Notes under the pieces: model-generated
What the model saw: the letters and a program-made list of their open reading frames with translations, nothing else
Database searches by the model: none
Told to the model about the DNA's origin: nothing
Made by a program: the position numbers and the translations under genes
NCBI RefSeq assembly: GCF_000002235.5
Contig: NW_022145606.1
Coordinates: 16,880,254-16,944,253 of the forward strand
Direction of reading: 5' to 3'
Source: Strongylocentrotus purpuratus
Taxonomy: Eukaryota; Echinodermata; Echinoidea; Camarodonta; Strongylocentrotidae
DNA length: 64,000 nucleotides
Shown: positions 48,493 to 51,009 of the stretch, in pieces
How the letters are laid out: the number at the start of each line of letters is the position of its first letter
How positions within the stretch are numbered: the first letter of the stretch is position 1

Positions 48493-48962
48493 TAATGGGG
48501 TGTTGCAAGAAAGTTGAGTTGCGATCAATTGCAATTAATCACAAATCACAAGACTTCCACTTGATTTTGGGTATTTGCAAATGATTGCAACTTTCTTGCA
48601 ACGCCCCAATAATAATATTTCTTCTATTAATAAAGCAGCCCATGCGCCCATATCAATGTCAAGCCTTATTTGTCATTCCATGATTTAAAGTCCCTTATCA
48701 CATTCACAAACAGGATTTCGATTTCTTTATTACCATTTTTGGTAAAATTGATCCACGAAATATGAACATGATACACATGCATAATAACATACAATACAGC
48801 TACAGCGAGCTCCAACCATACCACTCCTACTCCTCGTATACACGCCAGAGCTCAGGCGACCGAAGCCGCTAAGCTCCCGGTGACTCATAAAAATGTATAA
48901 ATTACCTGCTGGGCAACAGGATCCAAGATTGCTTCGATCGTCTTGGTATGAAAAACCGGCAT
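3235..48962 (-). CDS. VCL: vinculin gene (span of all coding exons seen; 3' end lies outside the window)
   Basis: Vinculin is a cytoplasmic adaptor at focal adhesions and cell-cell junctions that links talin or alpha-catenin to actin. Fifteen exons join without a frame break into 757 residues. These match the vertebrate head in order: N-terminus [19 protein letters not shown], the D1 bundle, internal repeats ending [10 protein letters not shown] and DDKGVG, then SSIARRAQR and NSEDPKF of D4, then a proline-rich stretch. Every internal junction obeys GT-AG with matching phase. Five further phase-0 exons extend the linker. The tail domain (human motif ARKWSSKGN) was not found and should lie beyond position 1. 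The Src-site tyrosine of DPYS (human Y100) is kept at residue 99. The Abl-site tyrosine of human SGYRIL is absent. One internal repeat is missing relative to human. Identity is certain from memory of the family; linker exon usage is inferred. Confidence 0.95.
4082..4382. mobile_element. inverted-repeat element family C (GTTTCACAAAGAT ends)
   Basis: Long terminal arms: GGTGTTTCACAAAGATTCTA at left and its complement GGATCTTTGTGAAACACCCC at right, about 300 bases. Other copies at 19687, 29430 and 46981. Confidence 0.85.
4479..4559 (-). CDS. VCL: probable vinculin linker exon 19 (27 residues)
   Basis: Encodes [20 protein letters not shown] then DGQAGYQ between acceptor TTCTTAACAG and donor CAG|GTCTCT; phase 0 in and out, 81 bases. 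Nine consecutive prolines followed by a tail ending GYQ resemble exon 16 (PPPPPG...PSYQ). The G-rich plus-strand sequence could be chance low complexity, but a clean frame, flanking AG and GT and matching phase support an exon. Confidence 0.6.
4688..5102. mobile_element. inverted-repeat element family B
   Basis: Carries GCATCGTTTAACAATG, AATTGCGCTTCAAAATGATC, GACTGACCTTAAGGTTTATA and CTGAGACAAAGTTACCC, shared by copies at 20545, 27236, 28352, 32512, 33805 and 35175. No coding capacity. Confidence 0.8.
6021..6437 (-). CDS. VCL: vinculin linker exon 18 with a 48-residue tandem duplication (residues 847-985 if included)
   Basis: Open for 139 codons between a good acceptor (CCTCTTTACAG) and a good donor (GAG|GTCAGT), phase 0 at both ends, 417 bases. 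After eight residues, two near-identical 48-residue units follow. Each begins PYHDPL, contains [13 protein letters not shown] and ends NGSTPNPPH; they differ at only about three residues. A 35-residue end, [20 protein letters not shown] and so on, closes the exon. It is rich in Ser, Thr and Pro and has no predicted fold. It lies in the place of the human metavinculin insert but shows no similarity to it. The large open frame and both consensus splice sites make it the best supported of the extra exons. Confidence 0.75.
6126..6413 (-). repeat. in-frame tandem duplication, two 144-base units inside linker exon 18
   Basis: Units at 6270-6413 and 6126-6269 are nearly identical at DNA level, each exactly 48 codons. 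The few differences alter only about three residues, so the duplication is recent or maintained. Confidence 0.9.
7278..7421 (-). CDS. VCL: vinculin linker exon 17 (residues 799-846 if included)
   Basis: Encodes [20 protein letters not shown] then [20 protein letters not shown] and PPAYFQDE. It is open between acceptor CCTCACAG and donor GAG|GTTACC, phase 0 in and out, 144 bases. The sequence is rich in Pro, Tyr, His and Ser, as expected for a disordered linker with SH3 or EVH1 ligands. No homologue is recognised. The donor is poor, so inclusion may be regulated. Confidence 0.65.
7815..8226. repeat. dispersed repeat family J with long T run
   Basis: GGGGTGATAGTGAGCACTAA through AACATTCCCCC to AAATCGGGTTTTTATCAGGC; about 50 T at 8084-8133. 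Related copies at 23516-23756 and 36423-36716. Many AAATCGGGAA-type units. Confidence 0.75.
8383..8505 (-). CDS. VCL: vinculin linker exon 16 (residues 758-798 if included)
   Basis: Encodes [20 protein letters not shown] then [21 protein letters not shown]. The acceptor TCCATAG sits next to a pyrimidine-containing tract and the donor is CAG|GTTGAT. Phase 0 in and out, 123 bases, the same length as exon 15. The proline run followed by a tail ending YQ resembles exon 19. It has no counterpart I recognise in human vinculin, so this is called from position, phase, splice sites and composition. It may be alternatively spliced. Confidence 0.7.
9665..10056. mobile_element. family F relative
   Basis: TTAAAGACAAAGTTGAGTTC to CTCAGCCTTCTCTTTAA; same interior text AGAAAAGGTTGATCAT and TTTGGCCCAGTCTTGGTAAA. 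A short fragment of the true family is at 38128-38190. Confidence 0.75.
10853..10975 (-). CDS. VCL: vinculin exon 15 (residues 717-757), start of proline-rich linker
   Basis: Encodes [20 protein letters not shown], then [21 protein letters not shown]. The first half matches human ILGAVAKVREAF. The second is the linker, where human has FPPPPPDLEQL, bound by VASP/Mena EVH1 domains; LPPPPP here fits that ligand class. Acceptor CCTATAG. The donor CAG|GTTGTT is weak but is the only fitting GT before an in-frame stop. Phases 0 and 0, 123 bases. Confidence 0.85.
11698..11789 (-). CDS. VCL: vinculin exon 14 (residues 686-716)
   Basis: With one base from exon 13 it encodes [20 protein letters not shown] and [11 protein letters not shown]. 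It aligns with human [30 protein letters not shown], the last helices of the head. Human Y822 in SGYR, an Abl target, is replaced: the aligned positions read ANKQ. Acceptor TTTTAG, donor CAG|GTAATA; phase 1 in, phase 0 out. Confidence 0.9.
11862..12185. mobile_element. inverted-repeat element family H
   Basis: GGTGTTTTATAAAGCTGCGC to CAGCTTTATGAAACACCCCC, about 320 bases. Confidence 0.85.
12185..12421 (+). mobile_element. SINE type 2, 3' part
   Basis: TGTTAAAATGGTTACCCGG to an ATT tail, lacking the tRNA-like head. Confidence 0.75.
12798..12995 (-). CDS. VCL: vinculin exon 13 (residues 620-686 start)
   Basis: With one base from exon 12 it encodes [20 protein letters not shown], then [20 protein letters not shown] and [20 protein letters not shown] plus one base. 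Human has EEAIKKDLDKCKVAMAN, TSIARRANRILLVAKREV and [20 protein letters not shown]. Acceptor TTCTTAG, donor G|GTGAGA; phase 1 in and out. Its 5' portion with flanking intron is duplicated at 13446-13533. Confidence 0.95.
13258..13360. repeat. GA-rich simple repeat
   Basis: GAGAGAGA-type repeat in intron 12. Confidence 0.95.
13446..13533 (-). pseudogene. partial copy of vinculin exon 13 start with its acceptor
   Basis: About 85-90% identical over some 90 bases to 12948-13035, covering intron sequence, the TTGATTCTTAG acceptor and the first 17 or so codons. The copy still reads [17 protein letters not shown]. The rest of the exon is missing and the frame runs to a stop about eight codons later. 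The acceptor looks usable, so inclusion as a toxic or cryptic exon cannot be excluded. Confidence 0.85.
13727..13799. mobile_element. half copy of family C
   Basis: Only one arm (GCTTCCCATAATGGTTAAGT to GAAACACCCCCCT); the exon 12 echo starts at its edge. Confidence 0.75.
13799..13856 (-). pseudogene. partial copy of vinculin exon 12 middle
   Basis: About 55 bases match 14151-14205 at about 90%, including the unbroken run GTCTCAACCTTCCCCATGTA. It starts immediately after a half copy of an inverted-repeat element (13727-13799). Neither splice site of the parent exon is included. Confidence 0.85.
13911..14095. repeat. dispersed repeat family K
   Basis: Shares TAGCTACTTGCTCCCTCTAT, ATGATCCTCTTTTTCTTATG and TAGCCACCTGTCAGTGAC with 16784-16975 and, reversed, with 24160-24330. 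Confidence 0.8.
14110..14221 (-). CDS. VCL: vinculin exon 12 (residues 583-620 start)
   Basis: Encodes [20 protein letters not shown] then [17 protein letters not shown] plus one base. It aligns with human [37 protein letters not shown] in the D4 domain. Acceptor ATGTAG, donor G|GTAAGA; phase 0 in, phase 1 out. A partial copy of its middle, about 90% identical, lies at 13799-13856. Confidence 0.94.
14313..14465. repeat. inverted and direct repeat of an ACCCCACCTATAGTCC motif
   Basis: TTAACCCCACCTATAGTCCG pairs with CGGACTATAGGTGGAGC. A direct repeat of the left part with GCCAGTGTGAAAACA follows. Confidence 0.75.
14624..14770. mobile_element. inverted-repeat element family D (about 150 bases)
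   Basis: GCGTTTCACAAAACTTGTCA to TTGTGAAACGCCCCCCT, with TTCTGATTGGTTATCAGCAG inside. Further copies at 22578-22843 (with an insertion at about 22613-22755), 24347-24466, 27849-27993, 40184-40750 (split) and 41585-41773. Confidence 0.85.
15021..15530. mobile_element. inverted-repeat element family A
   Basis: Starts TTAAAGGTAATACAAAG and ends CTTTGTATCACCTTTAA; about 510 bases, no coding capacity. Ends and TTAA target suggest a piggyBac-like or similar non-autonomous element. Confidence 0.85.
15703..15920 (-). CDS. VCL: vinculin exon 11 (residues 510-582)
   Basis: With one base from exon 10 it encodes [20 protein letters not shown], later [20 protein letters not shown], ending [15 protein letters not shown]. 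Human has [20 protein letters not shown] at the same place, in the D3/D4 region. Acceptor ATGTAG, donor CAG|GTAGGT; phase 1 in, phase 0 out. A degenerate partial copy lies about 500 bases upstream in the gene (16281-16410). Confidence 0.94.
15965..16245 (-). mobile_element. SINE type 2
   Basis: Reverse copy with an AAT tail at the left and CGAACTGCGAACCTTATGAT and GCGACTTAACCACTTGACCA of the tRNA-like head at the right. Confidence 0.8.
16281..16410 (-). pseudogene. decayed partial copy of vinculin exon 11
   Basis: It shares AGAGGCCT, TCGTTGCTGGC, TCAGGAAGAT and GTGGC plus TTTGAAGT, in order, with 15786-15915 of the true exon, with scattered changes and indels that break the frame. It lies about 500 bases upstream in gene sense, next to a SINE. 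Confidence 0.75.
16608..16772 (+). mobile_element. SINE type 3 (tRNA-like head)
   Basis: ATGGTGGTTCATTGGTAGAG A-box region and CAGGTTTGAAAGC B-box region, then GGGCACTTTTGTAAGGCAC. A reverse copy head is at 61440-61545 (GGTTTCGAACCCAGTCACC, GCTCTACCAACTGAGCTAT). I do not call a functional tRNA. Confidence 0.65.
16784..16975. repeat. dispersed repeat family K
   Basis: Second copy, same orientation as 13911; about 85-90% alike by eye. Confidence 0.8.
17040..17222. mobile_element. short element with GTACGC ends and G/C runs
   Basis: GATCAGGCGTGTACGCAGG at the left, TGCGTACGCGCCTGATTACG at the right; long G, T and C runs between. Similar G-run pieces are near 50190-50270, 50820-50900 and 53770-54085. 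Confidence 0.6.
17645..18066. mobile_element. inverted-repeat element beside exon 10
   Basis: AGGTCCGGTATTCAATTCAA and TGGAATTGAATACGGGCCT are the ends; TACTTAACATAAGTAAG-type text recurs inside. Its edge is about 60 bases from the exon 10 donor. Confidence 0.75.
18129..18291 (-). CDS. VCL: vinculin exon 10 (residues 456-510 start)
   Basis: Encodes [20 protein letters not shown], then [20 protein letters not shown] and AAKAPA plus one base. Human has [20 protein letters not shown]...[22 protein letters not shown]. Acceptor TTACAG, donor G|GTAAGA; phase 0 in, phase 1 out. The upstream intron carries a long GAT-type trinucleotide repeat whose near edge is only about 60 bases from the acceptor. 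Confidence 0.95.
18355..18868. repeat. long (GAT)n / (GGT)n trinucleotide repeat in intron 9
   Basis: About 510 bases of ATG/GTG/ATA triplets. Long translated runs of single residues on both strands are artefacts of it. Confidence 0.95.
19687..19999. mobile_element. inverted-repeat element family C beside exon 9
   Basis: Same ends; its right end lies about 26 bases from exon 9. Confidence 0.85.
20026..20171 (-). CDS. VCL: vinculin exon 9 (residues 407-455)
   Basis: With one base from exon 8 it encodes [20 protein letters not shown] through [11 protein letters not shown]. It aligns with human [20 protein letters not shown]...LADLAARGEG, the last internal repeat. Acceptor TTGCTAG, donor CAA|GTAGGT; phase 1 in, phase 0 out. 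An inverted-repeat element ends only about 26 bases past the donor. Confidence 0.94.
20208..20950 (-). mobile_element. SINE type 2, composite, split by a family B element
   Basis: AAT tail near 20208, body to 20544, then the element, then the head CCGCGGACCTTGTGATCGAC to CCACGGCACCTCTACAATGG. Confidence 0.75.
20545..20888. mobile_element. inverted-repeat element family B nested in a SINE
   Basis: Starts TTAAAGGGATCATTTAAC and ends at ATGAGCTAAATCCAG. It splits a tRNA-derived SINE into 20208-20544 and 20889-20950. Confidence 0.8.
21600..21992. mobile_element. unique inverted-repeat element (AATTCTCGCTACCC ends)
   Basis: GAATTCTCGCTACCCTAAAT at the left; CTATTTGGGGTAGCGAGAAT at the right. About 390 bases, GC-richer than its surroundings; single copy in the window. 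Confidence 0.8.
22050..22275. mobile_element. long-arm palindromic element next to exon 8
   Basis: GGCCCAAATTCACAAAGGAG at the left pairs with CTCCTTTGTAAATTCGGGCC at the right. Two internal AACCCATGGTTTAAA motifs pair as well. Confidence 0.85.
22356..22548 (-). CDS. VCL: vinculin exon 8 (residues 343-407 start)
   Basis: Encodes [20 protein letters not shown], the core [20 protein letters not shown] and QDDKGV plus one base. It best matches the human third-repeat segment GDSPEARALAKQVATALQ...[20 protein letters not shown]. The donor G|GTGAGT is chosen over GTGGGT two bases earlier because it gives phase 1, which exon 9 requires. Inverted-repeat elements lie about 30 bases from the acceptor side and 80 bases from the donor side. 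Confidence 0.94.
22578..22843. mobile_element. inverted-repeat element family D with internal insertion
   Basis: Left GCGTTTCACAAAACTTGTCA, right GATTTTTGTCATTTGTCATT. About 140 foreign bases sit between. Starts 30 bases from exon 8. Confidence 0.75.
22979..23124 (-). CDS. VCL: vinculin exon 7 (residues 294-342)
   Basis: With one base from exon 6 it encodes [20 protein letters not shown] through [13 protein letters not shown]. This is the helical GEQAIRQILDEA...ADLRARGQ unit of a vinculin internal repeat. Acceptor ATACAG, donor CAG|GTAAGG; phase 1 in, phase 0 out. Exon 9 is exactly the same length (146 bases) and phase and encodes the equivalent unit of the next repeat. Confidence 0.94.
23516..23756. 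repeat. dispersed repeat family J, shorter copy
   Basis: Shares AATGGCATCTAACAACATTC and GAGTAAGAAAATTGGG with 7815-8226; starts inside the family, so it is a truncated copy. Confidence 0.7.
23805..24029 (-). CDS. VCL: vinculin exon 6 (residues 219-294 start)
   Basis: Encodes [20 protein letters not shown], then [19 protein letters not shown], and ends [16 protein letters not shown] plus one base. Human has [33 protein letters not shown] and then AKGWLRDPSASPGD. It covers the end of D1 and the start of the first internal repeat. Acceptor ACTTCAG, donor G|GTAAGA; phase 1 in, phase 1 out. Confidence 0.95.
24160..24330. repeat. dispersed repeat family K, reverse
   Basis: Reads AGCCAGAAGGGATTAGACCA to GGGAGCAAGTAGCTACAAGT, the reverse complement of the other two. 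Confidence 0.8.
24347..24466. mobile_element. inverted-repeat element family D
   Basis: CGTTTCACAAAGCCCTTTTT to TCTGTGAAACGCCCCCCA; centre deleted. The exon 5 echo begins at its edge. Confidence 0.8.
24467..24533 (-). pseudogene. decayed partial copy of the 3' half of vinculin exon 5
   Basis: The plus-strand text shares TTCTCTGTGTG, TCCATTGGCATG and GTCAGTTCCTT, in order, with 24713-24800 of the true exon, with a short deletion. It begins right at the end of an inverted-repeat element (24347-24466). Confidence 0.75.
24672..24843 (-). CDS. VCL: vinculin exon 5 (residues 162-219 start)
   Basis: Encodes [20 protein letters not shown] through [17 protein letters not shown] plus one base, aligned with human [20 protein letters not shown]...PVLISAMKIFVTTKNSKN. 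It closes the D1 domain. Acceptor TCATCAG, donor G|GTATGG; phase 0 in, phase 1 out. Partial degenerate copies of its two halves lie on either side (24467-24533 and 25187-25260). Confidence 0.94.
24898..25156 (-). mobile_element. SINE type 2
   Basis: AATAATAATATGGTTATTTA tail to CCACAAGTCCACAACACCTC head. A fragment of the same family is at 13535-13700. Confidence 0.8.
25187..25260 (-). pseudogene. decayed partial copy of the 5' half of vinculin exon 5
   Basis: The text around 25205-25245 (CCTGCTCCCTGCGGTTACTT and then CGTTGGCCAGGTTGACCTTA) parallels CTTGCTCCTACCGGTCACCT and TGTTGGCCAAGTTGGCCATA of the true exon. It lies about 410 bases upstream in gene sense. With the copy at 24467 it brackets the true exon. 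Confidence 0.6.
26131..26708. mobile_element. large foldback element in intron 4
   Basis: CTTGCAACTTCAAACATGAA, CCATTTCCCAAGAAGCACTG and GGTATTCTCAAAAGCAGACT on the left recur as complements at 26520-26708. An inner arm with ATGGAATGCCAAGTG pairs near 26480. Confidence 0.8.
26753..26898 (-). CDS. VCL: vinculin exon 4 (residues 113-161)
   Basis: With one base from exon 3 it encodes [20 protein letters not shown] through [15 protein letters not shown]. This is the best-conserved part of the D1 domain (human [20 protein letters not shown]). Acceptor TGTCAG, donor AAG|GTCAGT; phase 1 in, phase 0 out. It is one of the few head exons with a pyrimidine at donor position +3. Confidence 0.95.
27236..27393. 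mobile_element. inverted-repeat element family B, truncated
   Basis: TTAAAGGGATCCGGTAAC through ATTATCAAGATATTTATGAT, then lost. Confidence 0.75.
27405..27620. repeat. minisatellite of about 97-base units beside exon 3
   Basis: GGTCTTTGTAGACAGGTTCC, GAGAAACCATTTTCA and GTGCTTGTTGTAGACAGGTG repeat two and a partial times, ending 10 bases from the exon 3 donor. Confidence 0.85.
27631..27802 (-). CDS. VCL: vinculin exon 3 (residues 56-113 start)
   Basis: Encodes [20 protein letters not shown] through [17 protein letters not shown] plus one base. It aligns with human [20 protein letters not shown]...SDPYSVPARDYLIDGSR. The tyrosine of DPYS (human Y100, a Src target) is conserved at residue 99. 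Acceptor TGTAG, donor G|GTAAAC, phase 0 in and phase 1 out. Just past the donor lies a minisatellite of about 97-base units (27405-27620). Confidence 0.95.
27849..27993. mobile_element. inverted-repeat element family D
   Basis: CCGTTTCACAAAACTTGTCA to GTGAAACACCCTCCT, full length. Confidence 0.85.
28352..28613. mobile_element. inverted-repeat element family B, truncated, beside exon 2
   Basis: Runs from GCAAGCCGACCGCCTGTC to CGATGCCTTTAA. Its end is 13 bases from the exon 2 boundary. Confidence 0.8.
28627..28734 (-). CDS. VCL: vinculin exon 2 (residues 20-55)
   Basis: Encodes 36 residues beginning [15 protein letters not shown] and ending AAVQNLVK, aligned to human ISHLVIMHEEGEVDGK...AAVSNLVR with one residue less. 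The alanine equivalent to human A50, important for talin binding, is kept (residue 49). Acceptor is TTTGCAG, donor AAG|GTAATC, phases 0 and 0. It is separated from exon 1 by a 20 kb intron. An inverted-repeat element ends about 13 bases beyond the donor. A degenerate partial copy of this exon lies at 28861-28929. Confidence 0.95.
28861..28929 (-). pseudogene. decayed partial copy of vinculin exon 2
   Basis: Read on the minus strand it gives [20 protein letters not shown] then SEP, against [20 protein letters not shown] then SRP in the true exon about 190 bases away. Roughly three quarters of the bases match over 68 positions. The acceptor AG has become AT, and the 3' third is replaced by a TTGATTGA-type repeat, so it cannot splice as exon 2. 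Confidence 0.8.
29430..29743. mobile_element. inverted-repeat element family C, variant
   Basis: Arms GGGGTGTTTCACAAAGATTA and TCTTTGTGAAACACTCCCCA; inner arms CTATGGCAGGCCGTTCATGC and GCATGAATGGCCTGCCATAG. A decayed relative is at 61763-61832. Confidence 0.8.
29870..30405. repeat. purine-rich minisatellite, then GA microsatellite
   Basis: Units with GAGAGAAATTTAGACAACAA and GAGGGAGGAAGAGAGGGAGT repeat about every 90-100 bases to 30160. GAGACAGAGAGA runs fill 30318-30405, interrupting a SINE-like remnant. Confidence 0.85.
31115..31601. mobile_element. inverted-repeat element family G
   Basis: CCCTTTTGCAGCCAACATCA to GGACATAGTACCTTTAA. The interior shares TTATGAATATGTCATGTATG and ATCAATAACCCACTTCTTG with 41778-42648. 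Confidence 0.75.
32512..32844. mobile_element. inverted-repeat element family B
   Basis: From TTTTGAAACAAAATCCTGG to CAATGCCTTTAA; followed directly by a family I copy. Confidence 0.8.
32840..33170. mobile_element. inverted-repeat element family I
   Basis: TTAAAGCACCTCTTAAAAGT to CACTCTATAGAGGGGCTTTAA. Confidence 0.75.
33805..34530. mobile_element. inverted-repeat element family B, interrupted by family A
   Basis: Left piece TTAAAGGGATCCGGTAAC to 33841; right piece from 34344 (TTAAACGAAATCCTTG) to GATGCCTGTAA at 34530. Confidence 0.85.
33838..34347. mobile_element. inverted-repeat element family A, inserted inside family B
   Basis: Reverse orientation copy with TTAAAGGTATTACAAAG and CTTTGTATTACCTTTAA ends. 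It interrupts a family B copy exactly at its internal TTAA (GATCCTTAAACAAAATCC in other copies). Confidence 0.9.
34628..35014. mobile_element. inverted-repeat element family E (CTCGAGATTGCCAAATA ends)
   Basis: Arms AGCTCGAGATTGCCAAATAT and its complement. Internal GATATCTTGGG and CTCGAGCTAATTTCT recur in copies at 36820, 40284 and 45866. Confidence 0.8.
35175..35548. mobile_element. inverted-repeat element family B
   Basis: TTAAAGGCATCATTTAAC at the start, CAGAATCTAAGACAAATTTA near the end. Confidence 0.8.
36423..36716. repeat. dispersed repeat family J
   Basis: GGGGTAATAGTGAGCACTAA to AAATCAGGTAATTATCAGGC. Confidence 0.75.
36820..37231. mobile_element. inverted-repeat element family E
   Basis: TAGGCCCGTCTCCACTATCT at the left end and GATGATGAAGACGCGCCTA at the right; about 410 bases, terminal arms over 30 bases. 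Confidence 0.85.
37504..38058. mobile_element. inverted-repeat element family A
   Basis: Full copy with TTAAAGG and CCTTTAA ends. An extra stretch of about 70 bases at 37910-37979, with an ATT repeat and CGCCAGGAGTGTCATT, is not found in the other copies. Confidence 0.85.
38265..38465. repeat. two imperfect units of a G-run repeat
   Basis: AACGCACCCTTTTGGCAAAA and AACGCACCCATTTGGCAAAG, each followed by a G run and GGTCGCGTTC. No gene seen. Confidence 0.65.
40184..40750. mobile_element. family D copy split by a family E copy (about 40284-40699)
   Basis: Left piece ends AGATTTATCACT, right piece resumes CTGATTTTTGTCATTTGTC. The uninterrupted sequence elsewhere is TGTCACTGATTTTTGTC, so a few bases at the join are duplicated (ACT). 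Confidence 0.85.
40792..41158. mobile_element. inverted-repeat element family F (TTAA-type)
   Basis: TTAAAGGTATAGACCAGTTT to AACTGGTCTTTATCTTTAA. The interior shares AAGACTGGGCCAAATTTCTT and TTTTCTGATCGATTCCACAA with copies at 43720 and 62846 and relatives at 9665 and 38128. Confidence 0.85.
41585..41773. mobile_element. family D copy with a perfect 44-base palindrome
   Basis: Contains at 41650-41693 a perfect palindrome centred on TTATAA, made of AAGCAAGGATTTCAGTAGC and its complement. Confidence 0.9.
41778..42648. mobile_element. inverted-repeat element family G, long copy
   Basis: TTAAAGGGACTATGTCCC to GGGACATAGTACCTTTAA. The middle holds CAAAATGGCCGCTC repeats and a long A run (about 42199-42252). 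Confidence 0.8.
43720..44144. mobile_element. inverted-repeat element family F
   Basis: TTTAAAGGTACAGGTG at the left; ends AACTGGTCCTTACCTTTAA. Confidence 0.8.
44846..45216. mobile_element. inverted-repeat element family I
   Basis: TTAAAGCCCCTCTAAAGTGT to CCAACACTGTGGGGCTTTTA. Shared text AAAGAGGATGTCATT and ACACATTTCTGCAAGGA also occurs at 32840-33170 and, in part, at 28215-28350. Confidence 0.8.
45866..46262. mobile_element. inverted-repeat element family E
   Basis: AGCCTGTCCTCACTAGCTCG at the left, GATGATGATGACGGGCCTA at the right. Confidence 0.85.
46961..47640. mobile_element. family F relative interrupted by a family C copy (46981-47290)
   Basis: Outer element starts TTAAAGATAAAGTTGAGTTC and ends CAACCTTCTCTTTAAG. 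The nested family C copy has both arms (GTGTTTCACAAAGATCCTAA and its complement). Confidence 0.8.
47790..48057 (-). mobile_element. tRNA-derived SINE type 1
   Basis: Reverse complement of 1549-1815, with GGGTTCGAACCCACGACCTC as the B box side and an AAT-rich tail at about 47790. Confidence 0.85.
48443..48489. repeat. C run and CT microsatellite
   Basis: CCCCCCCCCC then (TC)n in intron 1. Confidence 0.9.
48497..48606. mobile_element. small palindromic element in intron 1
   Basis: GGGGTGTTGCAAGAAAGTTG and CAACTTTCTTGCAACGCCCC are the ends of a 110-base element. Confidence 0.8.
48906..48962 (-). CDS. VCL: vinculin exon 1 (residues 1-19)
   Basis: The start codon is the reverse complement of CAT at 48960-48962. 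The 19 residues [19 protein letters not shown] match human exon 1 nearly residue for residue and end at the same place. An in-frame TGA lies seven codons upstream (48981-48983), so this ATG is the start within this exon. The donor is CAG|GTAATT, phase 0. The segment forms the first helix of the talin-binding D1 domain. Confidence 0.95.
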
Positions 48963-49857
48963 GACAGATCCTTGGGAAACTCAAAATGGAAGAAAATGTT
49001 CCTTTAATTTATGTGAGGGTAATCAATGTCTGAATATTCCGACTAGAAGCCGCAACAATCGTAGATTTTTACAGCTGTCCCGCACTAGTCAAAGTTCCTG
49101 CATAGGTTCACAACACAATTACCGCACATACCGGGAATATCGCCGCTCCCCTTTCGTTATCGTTGGTACCTCCCCACCCCTAATGCACCTGTGCATTGGT
49201 ATACTATCTAGCCCCACCCTCACCCGATTCAGACGGTTAGTCTTACGATGCAGACTAAGTTCACGGTTTATTTTCTTCACTTTATATTTTCACTCCAAAC
49301 AAAGTCTACTTAATAATAAATACGTGTGCAAGAGCCACTCTTATCCTACTGTGACGAGGAGACACAAAACAAAATTTACATGCTAAAGTGTTACTCTTTG
49401 GTTTGGTATTGACAGGTTTCGGGAGTGACATTTGGAATGGTTTTGGTTGAGCGCCAGCTATGGTCAGTTACAGTACAGCAATTCCAACGAAGATGAAGAC
49501 TTGATTATCTTTCAAGGAAACCTCACATTCTTATTCGGTTTTCCCCTAATTTCTGTAAATAAGAAAAAGGATTCACAAACTTAGTGACAACTGTGTAAAA
49601 CCATTTAAATATGTGGTAAATGTAGGTTTTCATGTATTTTGCCGGTTTTTGTATGCTCTTTTAAGCCTTTCTTCTGCCCTGTGTCGTCAGTTACTTGCGG
49701 AAAGATGTAAAGATTTTGCTGTTATATATCGTGAGATTTCAAATAAAAATATCCCCAAAAGGGCTTAAATTCTGGCACAACACCCCAATGTTCAAAGAAG
49801 GACTGGTGACACTTCCTTACAATCGTTTCATGGATGCCGTCTCCCGACCCAGGCATA

Positions 49858-49898
<41 letters not shown>

Positions 49899-50304
49899 TT
49901 TAAAAACATTTTTTAAAACATTTTTTTATAATCTTTAGTTTCATTTAAGCTTAAAATATTAAAATCCTTAATGTATACTGTTCTAATATTCCATCATTTA
50001 ATTTTCTTCTTAAAGCTGCCTGCCTATGATCATAATAACAGAGAGGTATAAATATGTCAGGATCAGATTTAGATTTGCTTGTTTTGTTCATGTATTCATT
50101 GTGTTATGCAGTCGGAAACCAAGAAAAGACGCATTGACTCTGTTTTATCCAAGTTTGGTCGAGTGGATAGCATGTCACCGAACTCAGTGGCGGATCCAGG
50201 GGGGGGGGGCACGTGCCAAAATATGCCAATGGCTGACCCCCCCCCCCCCCCCCGCTTATTCAGCGGCTGGCTGAGTCGGTGCGATTTTTGTGGGACTAAA
50301 ATAA

Positions 50305-50327
50305 ATATATATATATATATATATATG
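50305..50327. repeat. (AT)n microsatellite
   Basis: AT dinucleotide run between the genes. An ATT run is at 49863-49897 and an ATG/ATA run at 54095-54215. Confidence 0.9.
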
Positions 50328-51009
50328 TATTAGGAAGAAAACTGGCGCCGTTTGTAGAAATTGGTATCACTCAGAAATGTTGTGCCTCAGATTTGTTTTG
50401 ATTTACTATACAAAAGCTTGGTGCAGCCTCACACTACATTATTAGAGTATTAAAGATTAAAGAATGAGGCAACACTAATGAAACAAATATATGATGTATT
50501 TTTATGTTTAAAAAATTGTTCTGCGCACTATTACATTTAATTCAATAATGGCACATGCAAAACCAATATTTAAAAAGTTACAGATCTTGAATGTATACCG
50601 ACCGCACAAACTCAGTATTTGTAGTTTCATGAATGAAGTAGTAAATGGAATTTTGCCTCATTCAATATTGCTCAATCGTTCAGCTCAATGATCGAACAAA
50701 GAAAAAAGAAAAAAATTAACTCGAATATACCCAAGGTAAGAACAACCAAAGTAAAATGTAATAAACTTTGGGGTATTTTATATTTGACTTTTCAATCATT
50801 TATACATCAGTTGCAGGGGAGGCGATCCCGGGGGGCGGGGGGGGGGGGGTGGACACGTGCCCTCTCAATTTTTTTAGAGGGGGATCGTCCCCCCCCCCTC
50901 AAAATTTGAAAAAGTGCAAACAAAAAATGTATAGCACATACTGACTAAAGACTACAACACACTTTGGAGGGCCCAAGAGTGCAGCGTTCAGACAAATAAA
51001 AATGCAAAA

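Larger units (their letters stand above)
28930..48905 (-). other. intron 1 of vinculin, 20 kb, no additional exon recognised
   Basis: Between the listed elements, the stretches 30406-31114, 31602-32511, 33171-33804, 35549-36422, 38190-40183, 42649-43719, 44145-44845, 45217-45865, 46263-46960 and 48058-48442 show no coding pattern. I cannot exclude enhancers or a small RNA. Confidence 0.6.
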